Shown: positions 21,301 through 33,817, counted from the stretch's first letter. The stretch: 64,000 nucleotides of DNA from Plasmopara viticola (GCA_001695595.3 MBPM02000157.1:1-64000); one strand, 5' to 3'. Program-made: numbers and translations. The notes: generated by a model from the sequence alone, not told the origin.

Positions 21301-21558
21301 AACGAGTTCTGGGCATCAAGAATTACGTACGGCTTCTATCGGCAGATGGGAATCAATGATCTCATTGCTACTACCTTGGACGAGTATGTAGCTTTAGCTG
21401 TAAAGTTGGCCACAAATTCTGTTTTTCACATGAATATGGTGGAACTCATCAAGCAAAATCGGCCGAAATTATTTGAAGACGAAAAAGCGATTCAAGAGTG
21501 GGAAAAATTCTTCGAATTTGCTGCAGACCAAATATTAGCAAGTCGCGAATCTCAGTAA
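18309..21558 (+). CDS. TPR / GT41 O-GlcNAc-transferase-like glycosyltransferase (multi-exon, one frame break)
   Basis: Proposed exons: 18309-19439, 19502-19567, 19630-19786, 19862-20088, 20140-20322, 20404-20484, 20553-20711, 20767-20930 and 20998-21558. All introns are short (45-81 bp) and GT-AG with phases that fit. About 908 residues. The N-terminus has a hydrophobic segment (WVLCICMAIIAAL), a signal peptide or type II anchor, then a fibronectin-III-like stretch (to about residue 150) and three or more TPRs (about 165-300). The C-terminal half has GT41 landmarks: RLRIGFVSRYIFN, VWWGNADTSGVPTMDYY, and RPRASLQAFAAGVPVVTFPNEFWASRITY. The family transfers GlcNAc or fucose to Ser/Thr; a secretory-pathway version would be unusual for OGT. 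In exon 8 the frame changes at about 20,790, so one base is lost or a splice site is unusual. Domain identity is firm; exon 8 is not. Confidence 0.8.
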
Positions 21559-23922
21559 TTTATTCCGCGAGAAAACGTATAGGAACAAATCACCTGAATG
21601 TCATCGTTTTGGGATACGACTCAATAACACCACCGCATTTGAAGCACGTCAAACGCAAGTCCGTAGTTTCTATGACAATTTGATCACGCTTTCATATTAA
21701 CGTGACAAGAGTAAAATACAGCAAACTTTGCTCGTATGCAACAAGTCTGATGCTCTATAAATACTCACCTTATTTACAATTTCAAAGATGCATCGAATGT
21801 GACGGCATCTTACACATTTCACTGCAGCGGGGTACGCGCACTTATCGACCGGTGGAACACATACACCTCCGGTTAACACGGCAAGCTCTCGTCCGATTCT
21901 TTAACCGCTAGGACTGCAATGAATATTTGGGTTTGTCAAAACAGTTTCATTGCTCAGGGGAACGCCTTTGGAGACGTTAGTCTTGACGTCAGCCCAAAAC
22001 CGCGGGTAACATATACTACCAAAAGCGATTAAAATGGCTCCGCTTGAAGAATATGATAATGCGATACAAGTCGATTCCTGGGTTTCCCGTGGTTAAGAAG
22101 AAGACCTTATATACAGAATCAATCGGATCGTTGTATTACGGCAGGTCAGCTACCTAGCCTTAAAATACCCGTATTTACTCAGTTCTTGGCTTATCTGAAA
22201 GCCGCATAGGAGATGTCTGCAAGGAACTTCTCTTTAAAATTTATACGTACTCTGTGCTTGAACAAAAATTTCTTAGGTCACCTTATAAAAATCGTACGTT
22301 ACATCTTAGCTCAGAGATTCTAGAGATTCGATATAGTGGTGTTTGAAGACCAACCATCAAAGCTCTTACTGAAAGAAGAATTGTGTCACAAAGCAGTGTC
22401 CTTTGCCACGAACGCAGTGATACTTTTATCTCCGAAAAGATAAAAGAAATCACCTGGTACGTTAGCTGAAATCTTTGCACTCAATAGCGGAATTTTATAA
22501 TTATAATCCGACGCAAAGTGGCGAAAACCTCGTGATTATATTGTACTGAGGTACCTGCACAAATACCTATTCCAAAGAAGGACGTGCTGCTTGGCAACAT
22601 GCTCAGGTGTCCATTGTACAATGTATTAGAATTAGTGGATAGATGGTGTCATATGCAAAAAGAGAATCGTATTTACCCCTCACGGTAGCTAGTACACCTA
22701 TCGGCATCGGTATATTACGGGAGTTGTGGTTGTCGCCACAAGATCTACTTTGGGCTCCCGCCAATTGATGATAAAGTTGCCCATATATGCAATGATGAGA
22801 TCAGTACTAGCCCGAGGCCAATTTAGACCACCTAATGCAAGTCTAAAAGATCACGATAACTGATGAATTGTACGCCACCATTGCCAAATGTAAGGGGAGA
22901 TTCTAGTAGCTCGAAAAAGTAAGAACCAACTCGTTCTGGCCTATGACTCGCCCCTAGCAACAGAATTTTTCAAATGCATCAAGAATCTCTATAGCAGGCA
23001 TTAGTCTAGGCTTTGCCGGGGTGTTTAGTGTTGTTTGCGGCACCTCCAGCGATGTCATTTGCTGTGCGCTAATGCAACTCGATCAGAATAGACATGAGCA
23101 AGTCGTTTCGTTCCACTTAAGGTGACAAATCGTTCGTGACGAGGAGTTATTTGCAGAGAATTAAGCACTTATAAATTTCCGAGAATATCTATGCAATGCC
23201 AGGCGATTGCGCGCCGATCTATCACTTCCCTTTTGGATACAATTCAGCTGTGAACCTGGAATAATGTAACGGGCCGTAGCACAAAGCAAGCAATTAGCGG
23301 TTGGGGACAGCTTCTTGGCAAAACCTTCCTTTGATAATGGTGGCTCCTGGCGCACAACTGGCACATTATCAATGCTTGTAGTAATTCGCATATTGAGGAA
23401 CTTCAAAGGACACCGAATTATATATGGTCCCTGCCTGTTTTATTGATTCAAATTTGGTGCTTATCCAAACTATAGGTAGGACCAAAAATTAAATAAAATA
23501 CAGTCTTAACCTGCAATCTGTTGCACACGTCAATTCTCTTAAGAGCAAGGGTAATGAACATCTGATTACCAGAAATTCGGATTTCTTTTTGCAACCTCCT
23601 ATGTGTTAGGTGCTGCGAGATCCCACCACATCTACAGATAGGAATATTACAGATATGGTAAGCCCGATCAGATTACCAATATACCTATAAACCTAGCCGA
23701 TTTAACGGAAGATTACAGCTGATTTCACATCTGAAACTTAGCTTCGCAGCTGATCCGATCCTATATACAATCGTGTCCACATGTTTTTTGAACAGAGGTA
23801 AATCAAAGTAAAGGTCCTCTAGCACTTTAATCATTGGCCAACCATATGAACGCGGCCACTTCAAGCAAGCCTAGAAGCTTCGAATTCCCAAAACGCGACC
23901 GAATTAGCCTGATCAATTGCTA
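21559..23922. other. 2.4 kb without a recognisable gene
   Basis: Only short chance frames in all six frames, none longer than about 80 codons and none with a domain I recognise. No tandem repeat or hairpin stands out. Probably decayed intergenic or transposon sequence. Confidence 0.5.
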
Positions 23923-24793
23923 TTAATTATTTTCTATGATTAGCCGATTTGTTGTCGGTTGTGTCTTTTTTTTCCAGGATTTATTCCAGGACATCAAACT
24001 TCTCGAGCCTTTACGAGCCCCCAACAACTGGATGGTTTGGCGTTCAAGCTTCACACATGCTTCGCGTATCTTGACCTTCGACCGGAGAATTCCTTCACGT
24101 AGCTTTAGAAATTGCGGAGCAGTACGCGCAAACGCGCCACAGGTTCTCAACACAAGAGCGTAACGCGCACGTGGCAGCTGCAACGGGGGAGCGCTGGTAA
24201 TGCTAGGAGCAATTTCAGATCATTGTCGTAGAGCGCTTCAATAGCTTCGCCAGCACTCACGAGGGGCTTGAGAGTTTCCACTTGCATCTGGGTAGCATTC
24301 GCTGCAGTAGTGTCGCGACGAAGCGCAACAATGTTGCGAATAACATTCACGAAACTGATAGGAGGACTGGTACCGAAGGCAGTAGACGCAGCAACGGCGG
24401 AGCAGGAACGGAGTCCTCATCCACATCCATTTTCGCTGGAATCGCCTTCGCGTCACTTAAGCGAGGACCAGCTGCTGTCGCCACGGAATCTTGCGGCGAA
24501 AAGGAGCAAACGACAAGATTCAAACTTAATTCACGTGCCGAATTGCTGCATTGACTTGATTGCTGATCTGGTTGAGATGTAGAAAAAGGGTGTTGACAGG
24601 CTGTTTTGTCCCGAGTATGCACCGACCCAGATTGCCGCTGGATGACTGCGGTTGCTGACTGGCTGATTCCATGATGACTGCCTTGGAGCTTGTGGCTGAG
24701 GACATTAACACGCTTGGGTTCTTCTGAATTCGGCTTGTGGGGTTGAGCGGAAATTGAGAAGCTGCCCCTATAGCTAGGTGGTAGGGCACTCAC
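23923..24793 (-). pseudogene. Broken gene of unknown function, Ser/Pro-rich then coiled-coil
   Basis: Successive minus-strand frames look like parts of one protein: a Ser/Gln-rich stretch from about 24,789, an acidic MDVDEDSV segment (about 24,430), then a helical region with NVIRNIVALRRD (about 24,345-24,310) and EAIEALYDNDLKLLLAL. The basic coiled-coil-like end KLREGILRSKVKIREACVKL is at about 24,095-24,035. The parts lie in at least three frames, so at least two frameshifts or unrecognised introns are needed. The 5' end abuts a diverged tRNA-Thr repeat fragment at 24,764. I do not recognise the family. It could also be a multi-exon gene with tiny introns. Confidence 0.3.
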
Positions 24794-24911
24794 TTCGTAA
24801 GCAAAAGGTTGGTGATTCCATACCGCGTGGGGGCTCTTCTTGCCATTTTGTACTGCTTCCTCATGTATGTTGGGTCAGAGCGATTTAGAAAGCTATTCGC
24901 AGCTCACTTTA
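24764..24911 (+). pseudogene. Diverged tRNA-Thr pseudogene with array flank
   Basis: 72 nt (24,764-24,835) align with the array tRNA-Thr, but the D arm (GCTAGGTGG..GGGC), anticodon stem (CTCAC/GCAAA) and T loop (ATTCCAT) have changes. The CGT anticodon is kept, but the B box is lost. Downstream, to about 24,911, the sequence follows the array flank (tcttctt.ccattt.tactgcttc and so on) at roughly 85% identity. This is an isolated ancient array fragment. Confidence 0.8.
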
Positions 24912-25130
24912 TCTCGAAATTCTCCATCGGGGGACATCAGCTACAAAGATGACTGAACACAGGTGAAATTCGGTTGCCGGTTTGCAAAGTCGCCGAATGC
25001 TGAATGAGTCTTCATCGCTTTAGTCGCCCGCTGTAGCTTGCGATTCTCTTTTCGATCAAACAATCGCCGTTGGAAGAACCAAACGTGCGCTAAAAAAGTC
25101 TAGAAGATCACTGTGAGCGCCGGCGCTGCC
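24912..25130. other. No feature recognised
   Basis: A short stretch between the tRNA-Thr fragment and the LINE; no open frame of note. Confidence 0.4.
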
Positions 25131-25600
25131 GGTGTCGGCAATTTTTCGTCTAACAGGCACCTGTTGCGATCCGTCCAGATCGTGTGCAGCGTCACAGCTC
25201 GCACACGTCGCTCACCACGTCCTCGTGCCACTCGTACATTCCAAGCGCGGGAGCAGATGCCGCGAGATCAAGTCAAAGATCGCTCCCAATGACCGATACG
25301 TCAGCGCTTTCGGCGGCACCTTCACATCGACTGGTATGAGAGCGATCGGCCGGTAATTGCCAGGTTCGGCGCGTGAGCCTTTCTGTGCAATAACACGACT
25401 GCCGACTTTCGCTGAGACGTCAGGAGCTCGCCACGTCGGAGTCGGTCTGAGAACACGATTCTTAAGCACTCTCCGGACACGTCTGGCGTCACCTGGTAGA
25501 AACCAGCAGTCAAGCGATCCATTTCTGGAGGTGGCGGATGTTCCGGCTGCTTAATCACATGGGCTTCGGATAGGGCTTCATCAAGTGGATCCAGCTGTTG
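25131..25600 (-). mobile_element. LINE reverse transcriptase, N-terminal part (inverted)
   Basis: The minus strand encodes LINE RT motifs in order with frame changes: a PEMDRLTAGFYQ segment (about 25,515-25,480, the usual PG-DG-FY block), then EPGNYRPIALIPVDVKV (about 25,365-25,320), then KALTYRSLGAIF. These are RT motifs 0-2 of L1-like elements. The next RT motifs do not follow on this strand. Instead they begin on the plus strand at about 25,600, so the element is inverted internally. No intact frame. Confidence 0.75.
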
Positions 25601-26490
25601 GACACGAACCCCCAAGCGCACTTGCTAATCAATGGCAACGTCCAGCCAGCACTGCATCCGTTGTGCGGTGTGAAGCAAGGCGATCCGCTATCGGCGCTTC
25701 CTTCCGTTCTTACGATCGAGCCGCTTGGGAACATGCTGCGCGCGAAAGAGGAGCACGGTGTGTGTTTGGACGCAGACCACACGGTGACGAGTGTATTCTT
25801 TGCGGATGACACGACGCTCCTCGCCAGCTCAATCTTGAATCTCCAAGAGCAGCTTGCATCCGTGGACGAGCATTGCCAAGGATCTGGTGCAAAACTCAAC
25901 TCGTCCAATTCTGTGCTGCTGGCGCTGAATCGAAATGCCGTATTCTCTGCACTGCCTGACATTCATAAGTTCGCGCGCACGAACACGGTCAAATACTCAT
26001 TTGGACAAGCGACTGTGGATAACAAGATCATCCGGATCCTTGATCAGCGCTTCTACGAAAGCTTTGAGACTTGGAACCGACGCGCGCGCACGCTTCGTGG
26101 TCGACCCCTGGTAGCACAGGCGATGGTGCTTTCGCGCCTGTAGCCTTACACACAGTATGTGGCAATTCCGTAGACAGTTGTGTGCCGCTGGCAGTCGATG
26201 CTCAGCCGTTTCGTCTTGAGCCCCAAGCACGACCGCGATACAAAGCACGTGCAGCTGATCCAGAGTGAGATCTTGCACCAGCGGCTCAGCGACGGTGGAT
26301 TGGGGATTCTTAGACTCGATGCGCAGCTCAAGCGTCAGCGTCTCGCACTACTGCTGCAGTTCATGCGCGGGGCAAGTGCAACGCACAGGAGGAACTGATC
26401 AACGGCTAGCCTTGGACTTTCGAAATCCGTGATGCCTTGCTACGGCAGATGCAACGCGCGGAACTTCCTCACGATCTCTCCGCTTCGACA
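25598..26490 (+). mobile_element. LINE reverse transcriptase, catalytic and C-terminal part
   Basis: The plus strand has an open stretch (25,598-26,143) with GVKQGDPLS (about 25,667-25,693) and FADDTTLLA (about 25,799-25,825), the catalytic Asp-Asp box of RT. Further frames (26,180-26,398) carry the post-RT block LSPKHDRDTKHVQLIQSE and SDGGLGILRLDAQLKR seen in oomycete L1-like elements. Homology-like sequence ends near 26,490. Broken by at least one frameshift after 26,143. Together with the inverted part to the left it makes a 5'-inverted, truncated copy. Confidence 0.8.
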
Positions 26491-26511
26491 CAGTGATCTC
26501 ATCAGATGGAG

Positions 26512-29119
26512 TTAAGTGTCGGCATGGTGGAGAGCAACGTAGACGTGGTGGTACAAGGCGCGCTGGTAGATTACGTAGCGTGACCTGTCTCCGAGCGAGT
26601 AACCAGCGATACTGTCACCGTTATATGCTTGATCGCACCAGCGAGGTCTTTCTTGCGGACTGTCAAGGTCTTCCATCTCGGACCCCAGTGCTCCAGGAAA
26701 AGGAGCGAGATCTCGTGAGGGTTGTCGAGACATCTCCACTCGGTGTATCGACTTCCTCGATCGAGAATCGTTGCAAGCTCGTGTCCAGCGGACGGAAGAA
26801 GTGCTTAATGGACTTCTTGGAGTTGGCGGCTTGGAGCTAACGCAGTGTCTTAGTTTTAATGTGTCATAGTGGATCCGCCTGGCGTCGACAACCCCAACCT
26901 TTGCAAGCCACTTCAGACAGCTGGAGCGACTTGAGTCGTAGCTCAGTTCGGGCGTTGAGCTGTGTAGGCGCGGATCGAGCGGCGTGTTCAGATCTCCGAG
27001 CACGATGTGCGTTATGTCATCCTAAAATTCGTCGGTCGACAGACTTATGAGTAACTGCTGCTTCGCTTGGCGATCAACTGGTGCGTACACGTTGTGGATG
27101 TAGACGGGAGCAGAATCGACCGTTACTTTCACGACGAGGTAACTGCCGGACACTGACAGGTGCGATATCTCAGCAGCCGTGTCGAAGCCTGGGAAGTCGG
27201 AGCGTAACAATGTCAAAACTCAGCTGCGTCGACCGCGCGTGGGTCGATCCAGCAATGTGTTCGGGTGGTTGACGAATATCTTGTGCGCCAAGCTTGAGTC
27301 GTGGTGGAAATTGAAGGTTGAGAGGTGCCGTGCGTCGCCCAACTTGATTTCTTGGACGCACAAGATTTTTAATGCTTGGATAAGAGGTTGTTGATGAAGA
27401 GGTGGTCGCTCTTCTCGATGCCATTGGTGTTCACGGTGATCAGAGAGACGGTATTCCAGGTGTCCTGTGCAGCTGAGGCAACTTTAGCAACGGTGAACAA
27501 GCCTCCCGCTACTGCCATTGCAAGGCCGTCAGCATCCACGCAGACTGTCAGCACCGATGGGTCGACCGGGTAGTAGACGTCAAGCTGACGCAGCGCCTCC
27601 GGGTCGTCAAGTAAGTGACCCTGCCATTGTACTTCACGCCGCTGTGGATGCAGTGCGAGCCAAGGTCCGACCGCAGTAGTCGCAGCAACGTGTTCGGGTG
27701 CAGGAAACGCATGTGGTGTGCCGAAATCCACTCAACCGGCAGACGAATAGGTTATTGGATCCAATGGTCGTTTTCAAACAATGTCGGCGGGATCGATTTG
27801 AGTGCGAGCTCGGAATGCCGAGTGCCTTTTACACGCGCGACAGCTCTGTGATCGCGTCTGTGTGAGTTCCATACTTGGCATACTCCTTGAAGATGGCCTG
27901 ACGCTTCGACATTTTAATGACGCGCTTCCACTTCGTCACAAATTTTGTGTTTGTTTCAGGGTACGTCGCGTCACCACATGGTTGATCGCGCGAAGGTGCA
28001 CAAGCTCCTCGATCGGTCTACCGTGTCCATCCATTGCAAATGACAGCGCGCTGTTGAACGCAAGTGGACAGGCAGCGGCCAACTTCACGATGTGGTCCGG
28101 GTTAGTCGCGTTCTCGATGAGCTTCACCAAACCAAAAACCTTTGCGTCTGCTTCTGCGAGATGGTCCGGGAGAATGTCTGACAGCGCTATGTTCCTATCG
28201 TTGATCATCGGCACGGTCACCGCGAGTGTTGGCGACGCCTTGGACGCCTTCTTAATCTTCGCGTAGTGCTTCTTAATTGAGAACGCCGAGTCCACTGCGG
28301 TATACTCCGCCTCGGAACGCTTAACGTTGGTCGGCACGACCTGCTTGCGCACGTCGTGCTTATTGTCCGTGAAAGCGTTTGCGACCACGATCTCGTCTTC
28401 CATCGATCGGAGTGCTTCGAAGTAGTTTGCAGTCGCGACGCCATCGAGAGGCTGCAAATGCTGCTTCGTGAGCAGAGCAGTGAAGTTGATGTCATGCGTC
28501 TATACCTCTTTTTTATTTGGACCGTCGAGAATCCGTCCGTGTTACCGCCGTTCGTCAAGAGCATGAGCGGAGCGTAAATCTTGCCGTTTGGAGTGCAGGG
28601 GGTGAAAAATCTTGTCGTTGGATCCTTCGAACGTTGAGATCGACAGAGTGTCGTCTTGGGTGCTTGGGATACTCGCGAGCTGGTTGGTGCCAGGAGGCGT
28701 AAAACTTTCCATTGCGCTTCTTGGACTCCTCAACTGCCTTTGCAGCGAGGTCAATCACTTGCCTTCCGTCGCCGCTTGCGCAGGATTCGTCGGCATAGCT
28801 TGCTGCTGCCTCGTGGTTGCTTCGACGTCTTCGATGACGACGACGACGCCTCGGCCAGAGGGTCCGGACGCGGGAATACTGTGTCGCTTGCGACTAGGTC
28901 GATGCCGCGGAGTGAGCGATAACCATGAGGCAGACGCTCGGACTGGTACGGTGCGCTCTTACCGTGAGCTGGGTGCAGCTTGTTGTCGAACAGGATCTGG
29001 TCACATACCGCGGCGTTCACCATCAGCGGCTGTGGACAGATGTTCGAGAGGAAGTACACTCGCCACGCCGCCGAGGTGATTGACTTCTGCGACGAAGTGA
29101 TGGGTACAATATTACTCAC
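26512..29119 (-). mobile_element. LINE 5' region: ORF1-like part and APE-type endonuclease (degenerate)
   Basis: Reads leftward from a start at about 29,119 (MSNIVPITSSQKSITSAAWR) through an N-terminal domain (about 29,119-27,940), an intact-looking stretch at 28,457-27,936, and the region at 27,731-27,370. That last region ends in the endonuclease start (SLITVNTNGIEKSD). The endonuclease follows at about 27,380-26,860 with ILCVQEIKLGD, IHNVYAPVD and MLGDLNTPLDP, which correspond to the N, E and GDxN active-site blocks of APE nucleases. Several frame changes occur, so it is dead. It stops at about 26,512, where the separate plus-strand RT copy ends. This part may be another copy of the same family or the displaced 5' half of that one. 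Confidence 0.75.
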
Positions 29120-29430
29120 GACAAGCCGATGACTGAATGATCCCGACAGCCACTTAAGGTAACTAATATTGTGAAATTCTCACGATACCCAAAAATGCAA
29201 TCGTATCTTCCAAAATAGGTCGACGATTAAAAAGTTTCGAAAGCTATCAAATTTTAAATGGAAGCGAAAGCTACTTTCTCAGTGTCAGCACATCTGATCA
29301 CGATTTGAAATTTCACCGACAAAATTAGGAACGGAAAAAGTTTTTTGTCATTCCTAAGCTCAGCAGCGCACGGAGTGGCTGCCAGGCATTGACGAGATCG
29401 ATACAAAAAATGACAAACATTTATTCACTA
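29120..29430. other. Probable LINE 5' UTR and flank; no gene
   Basis: It follows the LINE start codon outward. AT-rich with no open frame of note. Confidence 0.35.
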
Positions 29431-29747
29431 TTTACAGTGTCACTATCAAAATATGCTTTTAGGACATTATTATTTACAGTGTCACTATCAAAATATGCTT
29501 TTAGGACATTTATCACTATTTACAGTGTCACTATCAAAATATGCTTTTAGGACATTTATTTTAATATTATCCCTATTATTTTATTTTTATTTATTTTTTT
29601 ATTAATTAAATAAATATATAGTCAAAACAAAATAATAGGGATAATATTAAAATAATAAATTATTGAAAAAAAATAATGTTTATTAAAAAAATAGCACTAA
29701 TAAACATTAATAATGAGTGTCACTATCAAAATATGCTTTTAGGACAT
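29431..29747. repeat. 37-bp repeats around an AT-rich 27-bp inverted repeat (MITE-like)
   Basis: The word tttacagtgtcactatcaaa plus its continuation atatgcttttaggacat occurs at 29,431-29,467, 29,473-29,509 and 29,519-29,555, and without its first five bases at 29,716-29,747. Between the third and fourth copies lies a perfect 27-bp inverted repeat (29,556-29,582 and 29,629-29,655; arm ttattttaatattatccc and on, 46-bp loop). A smaller hairpin aatgtttatt / aataaacatt is at about 29,676-29,709. The layout suggests a non-autonomous foldback or MITE-type element that inserted next to, or duplicated, the 37-bp word. Confidence 0.7.
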
Positions 29748-32700
29748 TTAGGCAGAGCCGTTGACGGAGGCCAGGGGCCTCCAGTCCACCCGGAAGAACG
29801 CTCAAACAATCTGAACAAGCTACGTGGATTTATCCAAATCAACAAGGATATGCACGGGAAGCACACTGCCGCGCGATTACGGGACTTCCTGCACGAGAAG
29901 CCAGTCATCTGACGACAGAGATCGACGCGTTTATTCCGCCAATCATATCCAATTAGACATAGCGATCGCGTCGATTTCAATTGGCCATGATATGGAGACA
30001 TGGACGCGTGGTGGCGTATAAAGGCGCTTCAGCGCAGTCCTTGTGAAGTCCAAAAGCAAAATCTTTTATGAGCGATGATGGCTCGGCTTTGTTGAGACCA
30101 TTTGAAGTCAGTCGTTTCGACGTTCTGAAGACATTGACGTGAGACCACGAGGCTTCAAAGATTGGCCAGTAAGGTGACAATGCGATAAGCTTTTCAGGGC
30201 CTATGATTTGGCCTTTTCCGGACAACAAAGTTACTTTTACTTACTTTAGCTAACGGTGCCAATATATAGCTCTCAAGGCCATGGTGACATCGATCTCTCA
30301 GAACAAACAACTAAGTGATTAAAGATCACGATCATTTAGGAATTTTCATTGCATGAAACGAATGTGTGGGAGTTATTGTTCGCTATTTTGTTGGTTGTGT
30401 TAAAGTTTCAAGAAATCTTGACCTGCTTGCGGGTATTGTTCCAGCGATGTTGGGCTCGGATTGTTGCGTCAAGCTCTCCGACCACTGCTTCGAAGAAAAG
30501 AAAAGCACTGCACTCAATTTGTTAGAAATTTGATACCGAATTCTTGTGGGACTCAGGTGTTTAAGAAATTCAAATTTGTCGATTGTAAAAAGGCTATCAG
30601 CTGTAGGCGACGAAAAGTTATTGACACTGTTTTAATAAAGTATGAAGAGCCGGTAAAGTCTCAGGTAGACCTGGATAAGATGTACTGTGTAGGCCACTTC
30701 AATTAACTCTGATTTGCGATAAAGTTTACTTAACCAGAGTTTTCTAATTTATAATAGAATATTTCAAAACGTAATATACATAATCGTGGAAACTAGTAAA
30801 TTGCTCTGGTATTTCTTGCTATATATGGAGAGCAGTGATGTGGCGAGCAAATCAACGTGCTCGAGATAAAGATGCACTCCAACTCATTTCTCTTTGATCA
30901 CACCGCTCGAATATTTTGCATGATTGCCCACATATGCTTTTTGACCTCCCACACATTTTCCAGCGGCTCTTAAACAACATCCTGTATGGTTATCGGAAGG
31001 CTGGCAATGGAGCTGATCGAGCTGAGTTGGAAGACGTTTACAAAACAAGTAGCTGGACAAATCACATTTCCGACGAGACTTGGTCACGATTACATATTCA
31101 CGGCGAATTGGCAGCACTAAGACCTATGAATGTTTATGTGAAGTTTTGGATAATCTGGTCTTTTAGATTGTGTGAATGATGAAATGTATTGATCCGCGCT
31201 GTCAAAAGCAATTGAGGGTACAGCATTGCGAGTATTTAAAAGATGTCCAGCGAGACTTAAATCTCTTGATCATTCTCTATCTTCATGCAAGCTGCGACCG
31301 ATGCAATCATTTCTAGGCTGGTTAATGGCCACAAACGATTCATCAATAGCAGTACAATTTACGCGTCGTCTTAATGGCCTGGCCAAACTGGAAAATCCGG
31401 CATTAGATCAAAGTCGCCAAAATACTTCGGAAGTGAGAAAAGAGCCTGGTCATATAATGCTTAGGATTAAGCTTGCAATCGCGTCAGTACTAAGACCTTA
31501 AGATTATGACTGAATGAAATCTCTGCAAACGACGGGCAATCTTGGCGGCGCTGGTACAAGATCTCGATGGACATATATACCAGTAGCATATATCGCATGC
31601 AGAAGCCATACGGGTTGATGCCCAGCATGGTCGAGAAGAAGGTTCTGTCTAGTCTGCGGCTCAAGAAGTATGTTGTTTAAAGATCGGCACTGAATCTGTC
31701 AAGGTTATGACCATGATTCAACCTTGGCTTGACTCATACGATCGTAGAATCTACAAGGCAACTTTGTGATTGGACCTCTCCAAGAGCAATAATCATCTCA
31801 CCAGTGTGACGTAAACGTCGTCATCGGCGGTTTTGCCGGTAACGGCTTCTACGCAATATAGTTAAAATATTCCAAAAAACATATGCGTTAGTGCTTTCTA
31901 TAGGAATAGGCGCTCATAGGAACAGGCAGAAGACAGTTCCAGATTTGTCATAATCTTTTGGAACCAAAAGACCTTTTTGGCTGAAAGTAATCCAGAATGT
32001 GAAAAAAGCCAGATGGAATAAAGAAGCATGATGGCTGTTACGATTGTATCGGTAGATTGCTGAGAGCCACTAGTAAGGCTGTAGCAGGAAAAAAATCGTA
32101 CGAGCATTTCATTTAAAAACACTTCCCAATTTGCTTTAAGTATCAAATACTCTTTCTTCTCCACCAATTTTGCCCTGCTCGCCGCCCAAGCCTCGTTCGA
32201 CGACCGAATCGAATAAGTTTCCTCTGCGATTGTGTTACGACCAGACAACGTGGGCTTTATCTCAGTGGCAATCGCTTCAAGGATGCAAGTCCATCAGACG
32301 ATTATTGCGGACGCACACGTTGTCCAATCTCACGAGGAAAAACTAATGGCTAATTTGGGATGAATTCGTCAACGCGATGCACGGCTATGGTGAATGAAGT
32401 GCAATCATATCAGAAGTATCTGGATAAGAAGCTAGGAAAGCAAAGTATAGATACTTGCCGGATCTAACCGTTAGTAAGTTGATCTATCCAGCTCTGCTTT
32501 TTCTAATAAAGGCAAAGTGTCGGTGATTGTTCAAACCTAGTGATCAGGCAGATGTGCGACAAAACAACGTGAAGAGCTTGTAAACTGGCCATGTATTGAT
32601 AGCAAGCGCTTGATCAGAGACAATTATGAGCTTTTTGTGCTAGCAAAGAAAAATCGGAAAGCCAACGAATAAGTGAGCGCTAAACTACAGCGGCGAAACA

Positions 32701-33817
32701 AACTGAAGCTGACAGATTATGTATAACTAATCACTAATGTACTATCGGGGCTTCTGACTCGGGAGGGTAACGATTGGATAGCACAAACAGTTGCGGCGAT
32801 CAACTTGCAGTCTTGCTGACAGCCCAAAATAGTTGATAGATGAGCTTAAAGCTTTTTGAGCAGGAAGCGGTAAGATCTCAGTGCTAATAGAGTCTGACCA
32901 AATAGCTGAGTCACAAGCAACTTCAAAGCTGACGAAAACGGGCTGTTGGAAAATCCGATGCAAGCGTGAGCGTAATTTGATCTAAAAGGTGGTGTTACTT
33001 TAGAATCGAGAACAATATATATATATATAGAAATTTGATACGTAGCCAGCACTTTTGGTAAGCTGGCCATCACACCTCCAAATGTGTTTTGAAGTGGTTG
33101 GCTTTAATGGCGTTTGATTGACTAAATTGTTTATTCTCGGTCGGGTATCAATTCTTAGAAATTACACTGCTGGTATAAGATTGTGAGTCTTCCATGTTAC
33201 GATAACTGCATGACCCTCTCTATTCTTAGTGAAATGCAGCAGTTTACAGCGCTCTTGAACGACACGACCTAGCATTTCGAAAGAACATTCCGACACAATT
33301 GCCTGTCTGCCTCAAAACAATGCATTTATAGATGCTTCCCTGCTCGTGCTACTTGTCGTAACAGCTTTTACACTGCGTCACCAAGTGAATTAGGAAGACG
33401 TTCCTCACATTTGCAAATCGAATGTTTTGTACGACCACTTACAACCCAACTCTTCTGCGAAGTGTCTGTTATAGGTACGAGACATGAAGTGTGAGGCGTC
33501 GCTGGACTCCTTTTAAGCAAAAAGTCCAGCTGTCCAGTATCACACTGGCTAGTTGTGCTCTGACTATCACTGTCTGTAGGTATGCTGGAGGAAACGTTGA
33601 TGGATGTACGAGAGGCTCTACTAACCGTTGAGTACGGCGTTCGTCATTATAGAAACTCAACCATTTGTGTGTACGGATCAATTATAATTTGAATCTTTGT
33701 GTAGATGTTAACGATTATTCGTTGCTCATGCTGTTCACGTCTTACCAAACGCGCCTTGTTACTGCCACCATTGACTTTACTAGTGACATTAAGTATTGCC
33801 TCTTGGTTTGAAAGCCG
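29748..33817. other. 4 kb without a recognisable gene
   Basis: Short frames only, none with a domain I recognise; the longest are 116 codons (minus, 31,898-32,248) and 91 codons (plus, 31,226-31,501). A GC-richer island at 29,760-29,920 follows the repeat locus. A (TA)n run lies at about 33,016-33,028. Probably old transposon debris. Confidence 0.45.

Noticed and set aside
24268..24582. 104-codon plus-strand frame opposite the broken minus-strand gene
   Set aside because: The minus-strand segments look more protein-like; this frame is Arg/Ser-rich shadow sequence.
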